From the NCBI GenBank assembly GCA_949128115.1, contig OX421966.1:6758001-6822000 (forward strand): 64,000 nt of DNA, written 5' to 3'. Both the position numbers and the translations under genes were made by a program. The notes beneath the pieces are model-generated. The model did not search any database, was not told the origin of the DNA, and was given only the letters and a program-made list of their open reading frames with translations. Positions 1 through 11,213 of the stretch are shown here, one piece after another; the first letter of the stretch is position 1; each line of letters begins with the position of its first letter. This stretch comes from Anaspis maculata. Lineage: Eukaryota > Arthropoda > Insecta > Coleoptera > Scraptiidae.

Positions 1-371
1 GAAAGCTCAAGGAAATTTTGGTGGACTTTCGCGGTTCGGGGCTCTGTGGGGGATTCCCTAGGTGTATGCAAAAATTCAGCCAGAGTATACGTTTTGTGAA
101 TATAAGACACTTTTTGAGCCAGGTTGACTGGCCTATAATTGATCCAAACTGCAGTCAAAAGAAGAAGTTTCACTGTTGGAGACGACAATTTACAACTTTT
201 TTCAATATAATGGTAGGATATGTGACACCTCAACTGGAAGATTTATATGGATCTTTGCAAGAAATCCAGAAGAATGTGCTCAGCAACTTCTGCAAAATCG
301 GAGCATGAGCAGATACGTCCTTTTCACGTATATGGCCCAGTGACAGTGACAAGAAAGGATGCAAGTCTCAC
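1..371 (-). other. Intron of the PITRM1 gene (partial)
   Basis: Begins with the donor GTGAGA (read on the minus strand from 371) just after the phase-2 end of the PITRM1 exon. I see no further exon of the protease in the remaining 370 bases. The plus-strand open frames here start at non-ATG codons and look spurious. Confidence 0.7.
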
Positions 372-2719
372 CTCATTTTACTTTTCCTCAACGTATTTTT
401 GGCAACCTTCAGGATCTCATCCAGCATTGCCCTGTAATTGGAAGTTTTCATGAGCCTTCTCATGTAAGTGATGTAGTCCAAGCCGCTCAGCAATTCCTTC
501 TGGTACGACGTACCAGAAACCAAACCTGCAGCAGCCGTCATTGCGTGAAAATGTCCTGAGCTGGTCAGTCCGTCGGTTAAATTGGCCATGTAGAGCTGCA
601 CTAGTATTTTGAAACGGTCAACATTCTCCAGTTTTGTTAAATTGAAAATCTGCGACCAAGCAGCAAACATGCTCGACAAGTTCTTCTCCAGGCAATAGCT
701 GCTCAACAAAAGGCTTGGTTCATATGAGTGCAGCTGGGACATACTTTCTCCGATGAAAGGCTTCACAGACAACCCACCGGTTGTGGTTTTGACCATACTG
801 TCAAAATCTCTGTAATTCAGCTCGTCCGTTCCCAGCTTGGTTATGACAGAGCTCAACAAAGGCAGAAGCATCTGTTCTTCAGGAGACAAGTCGATGGTGC
901 TCAGCAGTGCTTTAAAGTACACTATGCCGTTAGTATTGACTTTGTTGATCTGGATTGGAACTGCATCCCTGACCACTTCTTCGGTTGGAACCGCATCTAT
1001 ATTTGCACTTATGTCATTTATTGTTAACGTTGGTAAAATGTCAGTATTCTGTTTCGCGCTCTGCGCCTTTCGCAATTCTTGAGATTTCTGGAAAATTGCT
1101 TCTTTATCGGTATCGGACATCTTTTTGGCGATTAGATCTCTTTCGAGATCCTCTTGCTTTTGTTGGAAGCCTTTGTCCGCCGATGCAGTTAAAATTAGAC
1201 GGTGGCGATTGTCCCGGAAGTGTTTACTAACCACATCTTGCAAGTACTTGGGATTCTTCAACATTTCACTGTTCAGACGTGCGATTAAGCGATCAACTTG
1301 CAAGGCGGATATTATATCGCCGTTGTGATTCCAAACGGAGAAATTGCTGATGAGCATTTTCAAACCAAAATCGCTGCATTCGTGCCTGATACCCAGTTCG
1401 TGGCTGTGGAGGGCCGACTTGACGTGTCTTGTATCAAAACCTTTGTTAATTACATCATCAAGGGTACGATCAAACATTACCGCCACTTTGTCTTGATCCT
1501 CTTGATTAACCCCTTGTAGCCCCACAGTGAAAATGCTCTCTCTGAGCTCTGTATTGTAACCAATGAATGGGATGTATCCTCCAGAAAAGTTGAGCTCAAT
1601 CATCGATTTGTAGAACGGAGAATTGGGGCCGGAAATCAGCAGCTCACATACAAGCTTCATCAAAAACGTATCGTAAACATCAGTAACATCAGAGAGCAGC
1701 AAAGAAATTGATACGGCATTCTGTTTTTCAATTGGTTCACCCAATTTATCGAAACGCCAATTGATATGTTCTTTTTTGGGTTCCGGCCACCTCACTTGTT
1801 TTGGAACTTGAGTATGTGAAGGTGACTGGTAATCAAAACGGGAAAGATATTCCGTGTTTATGTATCCCAGTGAAGGTTCAAGAGGAAAATTACCATATGA
1901 ATACAAACGTGAGTTACTTGGATGATAGTGTTCTTTGTGGAAGTTTTTGAGGTCATCCAAAGTCGAGTTCGGAATTTCCAAAGGATCACCTCCGGATACG
2001 ACTCCGTACGTGTGATCGGGTAAAATCAAGTTTTGCAGTTTCAGCTTCAATATGTTGTTGTTTTCCGAGGAGTGCCCCTTTATTTCATTATAAACCACTC
2101 CCTTGATGATCACAGCTGTTTTGGGGTCGTTGGGATCCGCATTTTCCAGTCTCCAAGCTTCCTGCATGAAATCCAGTTCTTTGAGGTTCGGTCGGAAGGC
2201 GGCATCCAAGTAAATCTTCTGCAGGTTGTTGTAATCGGATAAATTCCGAGTGCTGAATGGGTACATCGTATTGTCCGATCCCGCCATGGCATTCATGAAC
2301 GTGAAAAGAGAACGATTCTGCATTTTGAAATACGTATCACGCACAGGATACAGCTGAGAGCCACAGAAAACGGCGTGTTCCAGTATGTGCGGCAAGCCGG
2401 TGCTGTTCGCGGGCGTGGTGCGGAAATTGACCGAAAATACGTTGTTGTTGTCGTTGCGGAACAAGTGCAAGTACTCGGTCTGCGTCCTTTCATGGCTCAA
2501 TAAAATGGCGGTCATGCGATACTCTTTGATTTCTTCGACTCTTTTCACTTCGAATCCGTGCAGCTTTTCGCCCACTTTGAACAGCTGGACGTCTGGAGCG
2601 CCGTTGTCGACTTGAACTCTGGACGAAGCCGAACCCGCTTTGGACGAGCTCTTGGCGCCCCTGTATGTGACAACTGTAGATTTCAAGTGTCCCCGTGAAT
2701 TTCTGCAGCGGCACCACAT
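372..2719 (-). CDS. PITRM1: Mitochondrial presequence protease (PITRM1/PreP, M16C), 5' exon only
   Basis: Zinc metalloprotease of the PreP family, which degrades cleaved targeting presequences and other short peptides in the mitochondrial matrix. Counting from the ATG at 2719, the inverted zinc motif HILEH places ligands and catalytic base at H111, E114 and H115. The third ligand is E212 in the YNEIKG segment, followed by a well-conserved DHTYGVVSGGDP stretch. The first ~35 residues are rich in Arg, Lys, Ser and Thr and nearly free of acidic residues, as in a mitochondrial presequence. A GTG seven codons upstream is open, but the ATG (MWCRCRN) is the better start; there is an in-frame stop further upstream. 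The exon ends after ATGAG at 372, directly before a donor GTGAGA. So 782 codons plus 2 nt lie in one exon and the remaining ~250 residues must lie left of the window. Family identity is sure; completeness cannot be judged. Confidence 0.93.
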
Positions 2720-2962
2720 CTTGGCCTTGACAACATCCACGCACGAAGTTAATAATGCTGTTCTTCAATATCAAAATCCTGCTTACCAGAGAATATCACA
2801 GTCACAACACAAAAATCAAAACCATACGGGAGCACCACACATGACTCAGACATCACTCAAATTTGACATCATAACGGATGCAGACAGCCAACATTGCAGC
2901 GGTGGAAGCGTGTGACGATTGAACTAGTGACTTCGGTTCTGTGCAGTTTTGTCAGAAAAGTC
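2720..2962. other. 5' flank / probable promoter side of PITRM1
   Basis: Short AT-moderate stretch between the protease start codon and the first repeat. An in-frame stop (TGA on the minus strand near 2765) closes the PITRM1 frame upstream. No clear TATA box or other gene was recognised. Confidence 0.4.
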
Positions 2963-2984
2963 CGTTATAGTCAAGGATGTCTAT

Positions 2985-4089
2985 GGACCGTTTTAATAAG
3001 TGCATTATGGGTATATTGGTGCAGTCAGTCATCGGTCGGTACAGTAGAAACGTTGCCATGGTTCAGGTTCGAGTTGGCGGGAATTGGGGATTTGATAGAT
3101 TGGCCGCTTTCATAAGACGGGAGCAGCTACCGCTACGCTCTTTCGGAACTGTTGGCGTCTTACGAACGCATTGTTGGAAGTAGCGGTGACTGGCGGTGAC
3201 ACATCCAGCGCCGCGTCAAGAATAGCCGAAAATATAATCTGGTCTTGGAGAATTTCACCCAGTGCTATAGCTCGATGGTCTATATTTAACAAGCGATTCA
3301 CATTAGCTGAGGAAAAACTTAAAATCTTCAAAAATTCAAAACAGCACGCAAGGTAAACAGCACCGAACAACACTCTTGAACCCATAAAATGTCAGAATGG
3401 CACTTGCGAACATCAAAATTTAACGTTTCTCTCATTCTTCCACCTCCCACTCCTATCGCTCACTATGCTACCAAAATGTAGCGAACTTCCGAGCCGCTAC
3501 AAAACATGGCCGTCCGCTCCGAGCGGAGCGGAAAAGTAGCGCAGCGTTCACAGGACAAATCGGTAACAGTTCCACAACTGTTGTGACTTATGAATGCGGC
3601 CATTGATAAAGAAATTCAGTTGCCAAGTTGACAACTCACGTGCTTGAAAATGTCAAACAATTGCCAATACCCCCCAAAAAATTGTTTTGCCTGTTCTAAG
3701 AAGATATCTAGGTGATAATTCGTGTTTTCCTTACAAGTGTCGTGTTGAAATCGAGCGGCGAAATCGCAGATTGTGTAAAAAAGGCGATTTGCTTCGGAAA
3801 ATGTGGTTACATGGGTGTTTTTCACCTACCTCTCTATCAATGGTCTTGTGGGAACATGATTGTGCCATAAGCAGGCACACCTAAGCGGAACGTAGAAGCA
3901 CAGACTAGCGTGGAAAGAAAGCACGTGAACGTAGTAAACAGTTCGAGCAATGTGACCGAAGGCGAACCCCAGACCATCGTACAATCATTTTCTGTCCATG
4001 TCAACTTGACGTAGTTTTACCGGCCGGTGAGTGACGGCACCAATATACCCAGAATGCATCTCATTTTGTTTGACTTATTAAAACGGCCC
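2985..4089. mobile_element. 1.1 kb non-autonomous DNA element with 2 bp AT target duplication
   Basis: The ends are inverted: GGACCGTTTTAATAAG at 2985 against the complement of a block ending CGGCCC at 4089. Imperfect similarity continues ~70 bp inward, including a TTGGTGC block. AT occurs at 2983-2984 and again at 4090-4091. The related repeat copy at 5863-5885 reads straight across with a single AT, so it is a natural empty site. No transposase was seen inside. The superfamily is unknown; the 2 bp AT duplication resembles that of the large element at 36867-46738. Confidence 0.7.
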
Positions 4090-4218
4090 ATACATAAACT
4101 GGATAGGAAGCTTGGCCGCCATCTTGCATCATAATCTGACGCCTTGCCCTGCAATAAATGACATTTCACAAAACGACATCAAGCGTCATTTCTGCGTCAT
4201 TGTCAGCTATCCAGCATC

Positions 4219-4416
4219 ATGGCGGCTTTACAGAACTTCGTTTGTCGCCGGCGACAGTGTCGCTGGCCAATAGGATTCGATCTGCCTGTACTCCCCTACC
4301 CCCCTCCATATCATTCCCGCGACACGAGTTCCTGTCGTCGTGTCGTTCAAATTGTTCAACTACAGTAGAGTGGGGGATTGTCGCCGGCGACATACGAAGT
4401 TCTGTAAAGCCGCCAT
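4219..4416. mobile_element. 198 bp MITE with 36 bp terminal inverted repeats
   Basis: The outer 36 bases at each end (from ATGGCGGCTTTACAGAAC at the left) are inverted copies with one mismatch. The second repeat copy near 5993-6003 reads CCAGCATCAGAGTC without the insert, giving an empty site. The target duplication is 1-4 bp (C, TC, ATC or CATC) depending on where the element is taken to end. Non-coding. Confidence 0.75.
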
Positions 4417-4930
4417 CAGAGTCATCGAACGAAATCGATTCACAGCATCGATCTCGATCTCCTTCTCCTGTTCTGTGGGCGTTTTCTCTCGACGTCATGC
4501 CCGCCACGTGTGCAGTATGTGTGTCAGTTCCTGTGGGGTCACCAGAACCTTGAAGCAAATGGGCGGATGGCGCTCCGACAAGCTTGCAGAGTCTTATGTA
4601 GAAAATCCTACGCTTAACAAGATACGGATTAGCGAGGCGATTTCTAGGTCTACTGCGATGTGCGTCGGTGAGCCGACCAGTTGGATGATGAGGTGGTTCC
4701 ATCAGCTTTTGAGTCAGTTCCTGTGGGGTTACCAGAACCTTGAAGCAAATGGGCGGATGCGCTCCGACAAGGTTGCAGAGTCTTGTGTAGATAATTCTAC
4801 ACTAGACAAGATACGGATTGGCGGGACGATTTCTAGGTCTGTGCGAGTTCAGGGGCTCTAAGAGCAAGTGTGTATACCTATCAAGGTGCGTGCCACGCAC
4901 TGTATCTCGGTTTTGAATTGATGATTTCAG

Positions 4931-5817
4931 CAATACTGATTACTGATGACATCTTTATTTATACTCCCTTGTACTAATACTTTAATTATTACATCTTTGG
5001 TAAATACACAACATATTTCCGCCTTTATTTCCTTTTTTCTTGATATTATCAACTAGGTATCAATGATGAGGATGGAGCGTCGATTCGCTACCCTTCTCCT
5101 TGCTTCCAACATTGCTACAAATCTTTCCTTATCTTCAACAACTTATGAACCTTCTTGAGGCATCTTCAGGTCGCAATAGAGATGCTCCCAGACCCTCTTC
5201 AAGTGTTACGTCCGCGATAGTCTGGCAAATTCTTACAGGTCGGTCTATCTTTAGATACTGTCACCTTCTTGTAGCATTTATAGGTCATATTCGTAGTTCT
5301 CTAGGCTTTCGAAGAGTCGCTGTTGGTGACGGGCTGCAAAGCTTATTCTTCCATCAGGCTGACCTGGAATAAATGTTCTATGAATGGTGAGAATGCTGCT
5401 AATCTGTAATTCTGTAATGTTGCTAACTTGCGTGTGAGCCCTTATATGTAAAGCTGTGGACTTACCAGGGCTCCACAGATCCTTTGTGATTCTTGGCCTG
5501 CTCAAAAGAGTTGCCTCCGCGTTCATTCTCGTTCTCACTCCACGAAGTTCACCCACCATCCATCTACTGCATGTGGCCACAGCCTCTGTCTCTTCTTGAT
5601 TCAGAGGGGTAGCCCTGGTACACGTTTTGTTCCATGTTAAGTGGAGGTCACTTCAATATTCAACAGTGAATTCTCACCAGCGGAACCCGAAAACGTCAAA
5701 ATGACGACAGCCAAAGTTTTAATTGACGGTCCTTAGTTCTCAAGGTCAGTCCCCAGTCCTACACAATGCCCTGGCTTAGTGTCAAATCCCGGCTTCACCT
5801 ATTTGCGTCAAAAGCAG
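4931..5817. other. Unassigned sequence
   Basis: No supported gene, RNA or repeat. Open frames on both strands are short, without family resemblance or splice context. Confidence 0.4.
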
Positions 5818-5899
5818 CCAAGCTTCTTATCCAGTTTATGTATAGACATCCTTGGTTATAGTCAAGGATGTCTATACATAAACTGGATAGGAAGCTTGG
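5818..5899. repeat. Near-perfect 37 bp hairpin at the end of repeat R1
   Basis: Arms 5818-5854 and 5863-5899 are inverted copies with a single mismatch around an 8 nt loop (GTTATAGT). The right arm is the start of repeat R1 copy B. The hairpin therefore looks like a head-to-head partial second copy of the R1 terminus. Confidence 0.8.
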
Positions 5900-6515
5900 C
5901 CGCCATCTTGCATCATAATCGAACGCCTTGCCCTGCAATAATGACATTTCACAAAACGACATCAAGCGTCATTTCTGCGTCATTGTCAGCAATCCAGCAT
6001 CAGAGTCATAGAACGAAATCGATTCACAGCATCGATCTCGATCTCCTTCTCCTGTTCTGTAGGCGTTTTCTCTCGACGTCATGCCCGCCACGTGTGCACT
6101 ATGTGTGTCAGTTCCTGTGGGGTCACCAGAACCAGAACCTTGAAGCAAATGGGCGGATGGCGCTCCGACAAGCTTACAGAGTCTTATGTAGAAAATTCTA
6201 TGCTTAACAAGATGCGGATTGACGAGGCGATTTCTGGGTTCACTGGATGTGCGTCGGTAAGCCGACCAGTTGGATGGTGGTTCCGTCAGCTTGGAAGTCA
6301 GTTCCTGTGGGGTCACCAGAACCTTGAAGCAAAAATGGGCGGACGCGCTCTGACAAAGTTTCAGAGTCTTGTCTAGATAATTCTACACTAAACAAGATGC
6401 GGATTGCCGAAACAATTTCTAGGTCTAGTGCGAGCTCAGGGGCTCTAAGAGCAAGTGTGTACCTATCAAGGTGCGTGCCACGCACTGAATCTCGGTTTTA
6501 AATTGATGATTTCAA
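5855..6515 (+). repeat. Dispersed repeat R1, copy B (lacks both insertions of copy A)
   Basis: Aligns with 2963-2984 plus 4090-4930. It shows the uninterrupted state at both insertion points of copy A and contains the same two tandem GTTCCTGTGGGG units (about 6111 and 6300). Non-coding by comparison of the two copies. Confidence 0.7.
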
Positions 6516-7244
6516 CAATAATAACAAATACTATAACAAAGTATATGTCACCATATGTCGTTTACATCAAATTATTATTTTAAAATCACTTATTCATTAT
6601 AACCAAGGGGCTTATTATGCCAGTTGTTCATAAGAGTTCATAAGATTCAATGAATACATTATTCCGTATCAAATATTAGTCAAATTTCCCCACAAAATTA
6701 CATCCAAATTGCACATTTTGTTTGTGATTGAGCCGGTTTGATCACTATAAACAAATACATATTGGCGGACAATCACCTGTTCTTAACCAACAATATACCT
6801 GAGTTTACTTCACTTTGGCACCATTTATTCCCCAATAATAACTGTGCATTATTCATAGCTAATATTCTATCGTTACCACTCAATAATCGAATTGCTTATT
6901 ATTATCTACGTTTCTTATTGATAAAACATTATCAAACTGATGTTTTGTAATTATAACCAAATATTAAATAACAGGAAACAAGGTATTTCAACACTATCAA
7001 AACAATCCGCTTGGTGGATGCAAATAAATATTTATTAAGCCGTATTTAAATAAGGCATTTGTTGACAATAAACGAGTCTGTGTTTTCCATAATAAATATT
7101 CGAAATCTTTTCTCTCAGTGCAACAGCAAAGAAAACAACCATTTTTTCTCACACCCTGTATATGACGCATTGACGCATACATGATTGATGCCGGTGAGTG
7201 ATGTGGCTGTTTAGTTCTCACCCTATTTTGTTGTTATATTATAG
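6516..7244. other. AT-rich unassigned stretch with a short dispersed repeat
   Basis: Mostly AT-rich sequence without a credible gene. About 7120-7230 contains a ~100 bp unit (ACACCCTGTATA..., CATGATTGATGCCGG). It recurs inverted near 49855-49945 and directly near 51665-51755. Confidence 0.5.
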
Positions 7245-7248
7245 TATA

Positions 7249-8177
7249 CAGGGTGTCCGTTTTTCGAGGCTAAGCATGTGTATCTCGTTTATTTTTAGAG
7301 ATACAGAGTTGGTCAAATTAGAAAAAAGTTGCGAATTTTCATGACGATCAATGATCCGAAAAGATATTTGACTTGTCAGTTTTAGTTTTCGAGATATCGA
7401 GAAAAAACATAAATTTGTAATTTTTGTTTTTCTCTCTTATTTGAAAAACGGTTGAAGGTGGCCTTTTCTAATTAAGACATTGTGGGGGGCACTTTTCCAA
7501 GGGGAATTCAATGTTGTCAAAATTTTCATTCTAGCTTTCGAAACAACCGAGATATGACATTCAACTTTTTTATCATTTATGGGCGTCATATTTAATTTCG
7601 ACATTTTTGAATACAATATTTTTTCATGGTTACAACGATGTGTCACATGTCACTGTTGAACTCATGCTTTTGAGTGAAAGATTTTTTTCTTATTTTTCAA
7701 AGAGTGCTTTGATTTGGAAACAAAATCAGCACCGATAATAAAAAAAAAACGTTAATGTTAAACATTTATTCTCAACAGTGACATGTGGCACATCGTTGTA
7801 ACCGGAAAAGAATACCGTATTCAAAAATACCAAAATCCAATATGGCGCCCATTAGAGAAAAAAGTTGAATGTCGTATCTCGGTTGCTTTGAAAGCTAGAA
7901 TGAAGATTTTGGCAGCTTTGTATTCCCCTTGAAAAAGTGCCCGACAATGTCTAGATTAGAAAAGGCCACCTTCAATTGTTTTTTGAATAAAAAGTGAAAA
8001 CAAAAATTGAAATTCCTGTTTTTTTACGATGTCTCAAAAACTAAAATCGTGACGTCAAATTTCTTTTCAAGTCATTGATCGTCATGAAAATGCGCAACTT
8101 TTTCCTAATTCAACCGACTTTGTATCTCTCAAGATAAGGGAGATACTCATGCTTAGCCTCGAAAAACCGACACCCTG
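7249..8177. mobile_element. Palindromic element IR-1 (0.93 kb), TIR CAGGGTGT
   Basis: Left arm ~7249-7655 and right arm ~7770-8177 are inverted copies with scattered substitutions and small gaps; the loop is about 115 bp. The ends are CAGGGTGT and ACACCCTG, flanked on both sides by TATA (7245-7248, 8178-8181), so the target duplication is TA or TATA. No coding capacity is conserved between the arms. A transcript across it would fold into a ~400 bp duplex. Confidence 0.75.
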
Positions 8178-8181
8178 TATA

Positions 8182-8561
8182 GCCTCTTATGCGAACATGT
8201 GTAAAATGTACCCATCCATAGCCGCTGGTATTCTACGTACAGGGTGGAAGCAATTTTTTTTCAAATATTTTCATCTTCATCAAATTAGTTCTGACAAAAA
8301 CCATTTCCGAATTATTTTACTCATTTGGAAAGTAAACTAAATACTTTCTTCAAGCAAGATTAATTTGATATACAATGACAAGATGGCGCCAAATTGACTG
8401 TGATAACAAAACGACACTACCCGATCCCGTTCCAAAACTTAGAGCAAAAGAAGTGACGTCACAATTACACGTTACACCCCAAATGGGGTGCTCGAGTAGG
8501 GTTTTGGAACGTACTCCAGTAATGAAAATGGAAATAGGTTCCGAGTTTAGGGTGTGAAGTT
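8182..8561. other. Unassigned spacer before the foldback element
   Basis: No gene seen. It contains another TACAGGGTGG motif near 8233. The last five bases (AAGTT, 8557-8561) are repeated after the foldback element and are the candidate target duplication. Confidence 0.4.
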
Positions 8562-8690
8562 AGCCGCTGATTCTCGCAGCCGCTAATCTGGCGAGGATAG
8601 CCGAGCCCGAGCGCAACTTACAATGGGAAAAACATGCAAATCAGCGGCTGGCGGCTGGCTGCGGCCGCAAAGACGTGGGGAATTAGCGGC
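8562..8690 (+). repeat. Left terminal inverted repeat of the foldback
   Basis: GC-rich, with many GCGGCTGG/AGCGGCTG words. It is the reverse complement of 17070-17198 with only a few differences. Confidence 0.8.
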
Positions 8691-8757
8691 TGGCGACTGG
8701 TGGCTGAGACATTGAAATCAGCGACTGGATAATAACAAATATATTAAAATCCAAATG

Positions 8758-10848
8758 ATATTTTGCTGAAACAGCTCAAGGAATGTTTAGGCAGGCCGCC
8801 TGCCCCCTGTGGAGTCGAATCCAGCCCGCGCACTATTGAGGGAGGGGTGGAATCCACCCCCCAATTTTCAAAGTCCAAAAAAAAAATACTTATCCAGATA
8901 GGATTTTGCTGAAACCGCGTACAGATGTTCAGGGAGGCCTCCTGCCCCCTGTGAAATCGAATCTAGCCCGCGCACTATTGAGGGTGGGGTGGAATCCACC
9001 CCCCAATTTTCAAAGTCCAAAAAAAAAAAACTTATCCAAATAGGATTTTGCTGAAACCGCGTACAGATGTTCAGGGAGGCCTCCTGCCCCCTGTGAAATC
9101 GAATCCAGCCCGCGCACTATTGAGGGAGGGGTGGAATCCACCCCCCAATTTTTCACAGTCAAAAAAAAAATACTTATCCAAGTAGGATTTTGCTGAAACC
9201 GCGTACAGATGTTCAGGGAGGCCTCCTGCCCCCTGTGAAATCGAATCCAGCCCGCGCACTATTGAGGGAAGGGTGGAATCCACCCCCCAATTTTCAAAGT
9301 TAAAAAAAAAATACTTATCCAAATAGGATTTTGCTGAAACCGCGTACAGATGTTCAGGGAGGCCTCCTGCCCCCTGTGAAATCAAATCCAGCCCGCGCAC
9401 TATTGAGGGAGGGGTGGAATCCACCCCCTAATTTTTCAAAGTCCAAAAAAAAATACTTATCCAAATAGGATTTTGCTGAAACCGCGTACAGATGTTCAGG
9501 GAGGCCTCCTGCCCCCTGTGAAATCGAATCCAGCCCGCGCACTATTGAGGGAGGGGTGGAATCCACCCCCCAATTTTTCAAAGTTAAAAAAAAAATACTT
9601 ATCCAAATAGGATTTTGCTGAAACCGCGTACAGATGTTCAGGGAGGCCTCCTGCCCCCTGTGAAATTGAATCCAGCCCGCGCACTATTGAGGGAGGGGTG
9701 GAATCCACCCCCCAATTTTCAAAGTCCAAAAAAAAAATACTTATCCAAATAGGATTTTGCTGAAACCGCGTACAGATGTTCAGGGAGGCCTCCTGCCCCC
9801 TGTGAAATCGAATCCAGCCCGCGCACTATTGAGGGAGGGGTGGAATCCACCCCCCAATTTTTCAAAGTCAAAAAAAAAATACTTATCCAAATAGGATTTT
9901 GCTGAAACCGCGTACAGATGTTCAGGGAGGCCTCCTGCCCCCTGTGAAATCGAATCCAGCCCGCGCACTATTGAGGGAAGGGTGGAATCCACCCCCCAAT
10001 TTTCAAAGTCCAAAAAAAAATACTTATCCAAATAGGATTTTGCTGAAACCGCGTACAGATGTTCAGGGAGGCCTCCTGCCCCCTGTGAAATCAAATCCAG
10101 CCCGCGCACTATTGAGGGAGGGGTGGAATCCACCCCCTAATTTTTCAAAGTCCAAAAAAAAATACTTATCCAAATAGGATTTTGCTGAAACCGCGTACAG
10201 ATGTTCAGGGAGGCCTCCTGCCCCCTGTGAAATCGAATCCAGCTCGCGCACTATTGAGGGAGGGGTGGAATCCACCCCCCAATTTTCAAAGTCCAAAAAA
10301 AAATACTTATCCAAATAGGATTTTGCTGAAACCGCGTACAGATGTTCAGGGAGGCCTCCTGCCCCCTGTGAAATCGAATCCAGCCCGCGCACTATTGAGG
10401 GAGGGGTGGAATCCACCCCCCAATTTTTCAAAGTCCAAAAAAAAATACTTATCCAAATAGGATTTTGCTGAAACCGCGTACAGATGTTCAGGGAGGCCTC
10501 CTGCCCCCTGTGAAATCGAATCCAGCCCGCGCACTATTGAGGGTGGGGTGGAATCCACCCCCCAATTTTCAAAGTCCAAAAAAAAAATACTTATCCAAAT
10601 AGGATTTTGCTGAAACCGCGTACAGATGTTCAGGGAGGCCTCCTGCCCCCTGTGAAATCGAATTCAGCCCGCGCACTATTGAGGGAGGGGTGGAATCCAC
10701 CCCTCAATTTTTCAAAGTCCAAAAAAAAATACTTATCCAAATAGGATTTTGCTGAAACCGCGTACAGATGTTCAGGGAGGCCTCCTGCCCCCTGTGAAAT
10801 CGAATCCAGCCCGCGCACTATGGACCGAGGGGAGGAATCCACCCCTTA
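8758..10848 (+). repeat. Tandem array of a 142 bp unit, left arm (~15 units)
   Basis: The marker AGGGAGGCCT occurs at 8931, 9073, 9214, 9356, 9498, 9640, 9782, 9924, 10065, 10207, 10348, 10490, 10632 and 10774, a spacing of 141-142 bp. A degenerate unit precedes them. Length changes sit in a run of 8-11 A residues. Each unit holds two perfect palindromes: GGAGGCCTCC, and GGGGTGGA-A-TCCACCCC (mutated in a few units). Unit-to-unit identity is very high. Where spacing is 141 the translation stays open, which makes repetitive open frames that I do not regard as genes. Confidence 0.92.
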
Positions 10849-11213
10849 CACAAAAAGGGAACAAATTGCATAGACTCCTGTCCAAATTACAATCAACCCA
10901 ATAAGTGCTTCCACTAAATGAAATGTTAGAAGAAAATTCACAATACCTACCTTCGTCAAACGATGAAGTTTTCCTACCACTAATATGACCCTTTTGGACA
11001 CAGTTCAGCATTAGGTACTTTGTTTACAAACAAACTTTAATGGATTTGTTGACTGACAAAAAACGATTGCGATACCAGGCACTGCCCTACAAGACGAGAC
11101 CTAGATACACACTGCACAGTGAAGTTGTGTCAGGTAAAATGTTTCCTATTCCTTTGCAGGTTTTCTCAATATTGTAATATTTTGGATCTCAATTATCTGA
11201 GACACAACCCAAC
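10849..11213. other. Inner flank of the foldback, left side
   Basis: Unique sequence between the left array and the nested palindrome. No gene recognised, and no inverted partner at the right inner side. Confidence 0.4.

Larger units (their letters stand above)
2963..4930 (+). repeat. Dispersed repeat R1, copy A (carries two insertions)
   Basis: Matches 5855-6515 over about 0.85 kb once two insertions are removed (2985-4089 and 4219-4416). It starts with TTATAGTCAAGGATGTCTAT and runs through a CCGCCATCTTGCATC block to a segment ending near CGCACTGTATCTCGG. Inside, a ~186 bp unit beginning GTTCCTGTGGGG occurs twice in tandem (about 4527 and 4713). The open frames in this stretch are not shared coherently between copies, so it looks non-coding. 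Confidence 0.7.

Noticed and set aside
2720..2740. GTG start of the PITRM1 frame at 2740
   Set aside because: The ATG at 2719 gives a standard start and a good mitochondrial presequence; nuclear genes rarely start at GTG.
4340..4861. 173-codon plus-strand frame in repeat R1
   Set aside because: It runs through a MITE end and the tandem repeat, and the second R1 copy breaks the frame.
9071..10579. Repetitive 47-residue open frames within the 142 bp array, resembling a tandem-repeat protein
   Set aside because: Frames break whenever the unit is 142 rather than 141 bp, exist on both strands and in both arms, start at non-ATG codons in part, and follow from the DNA repeat.
8758..10848. CRISPR-like array
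   Set aside because: The whole 142 bp unit is repeated with no variable spacers, and the genome is eukaryotic.
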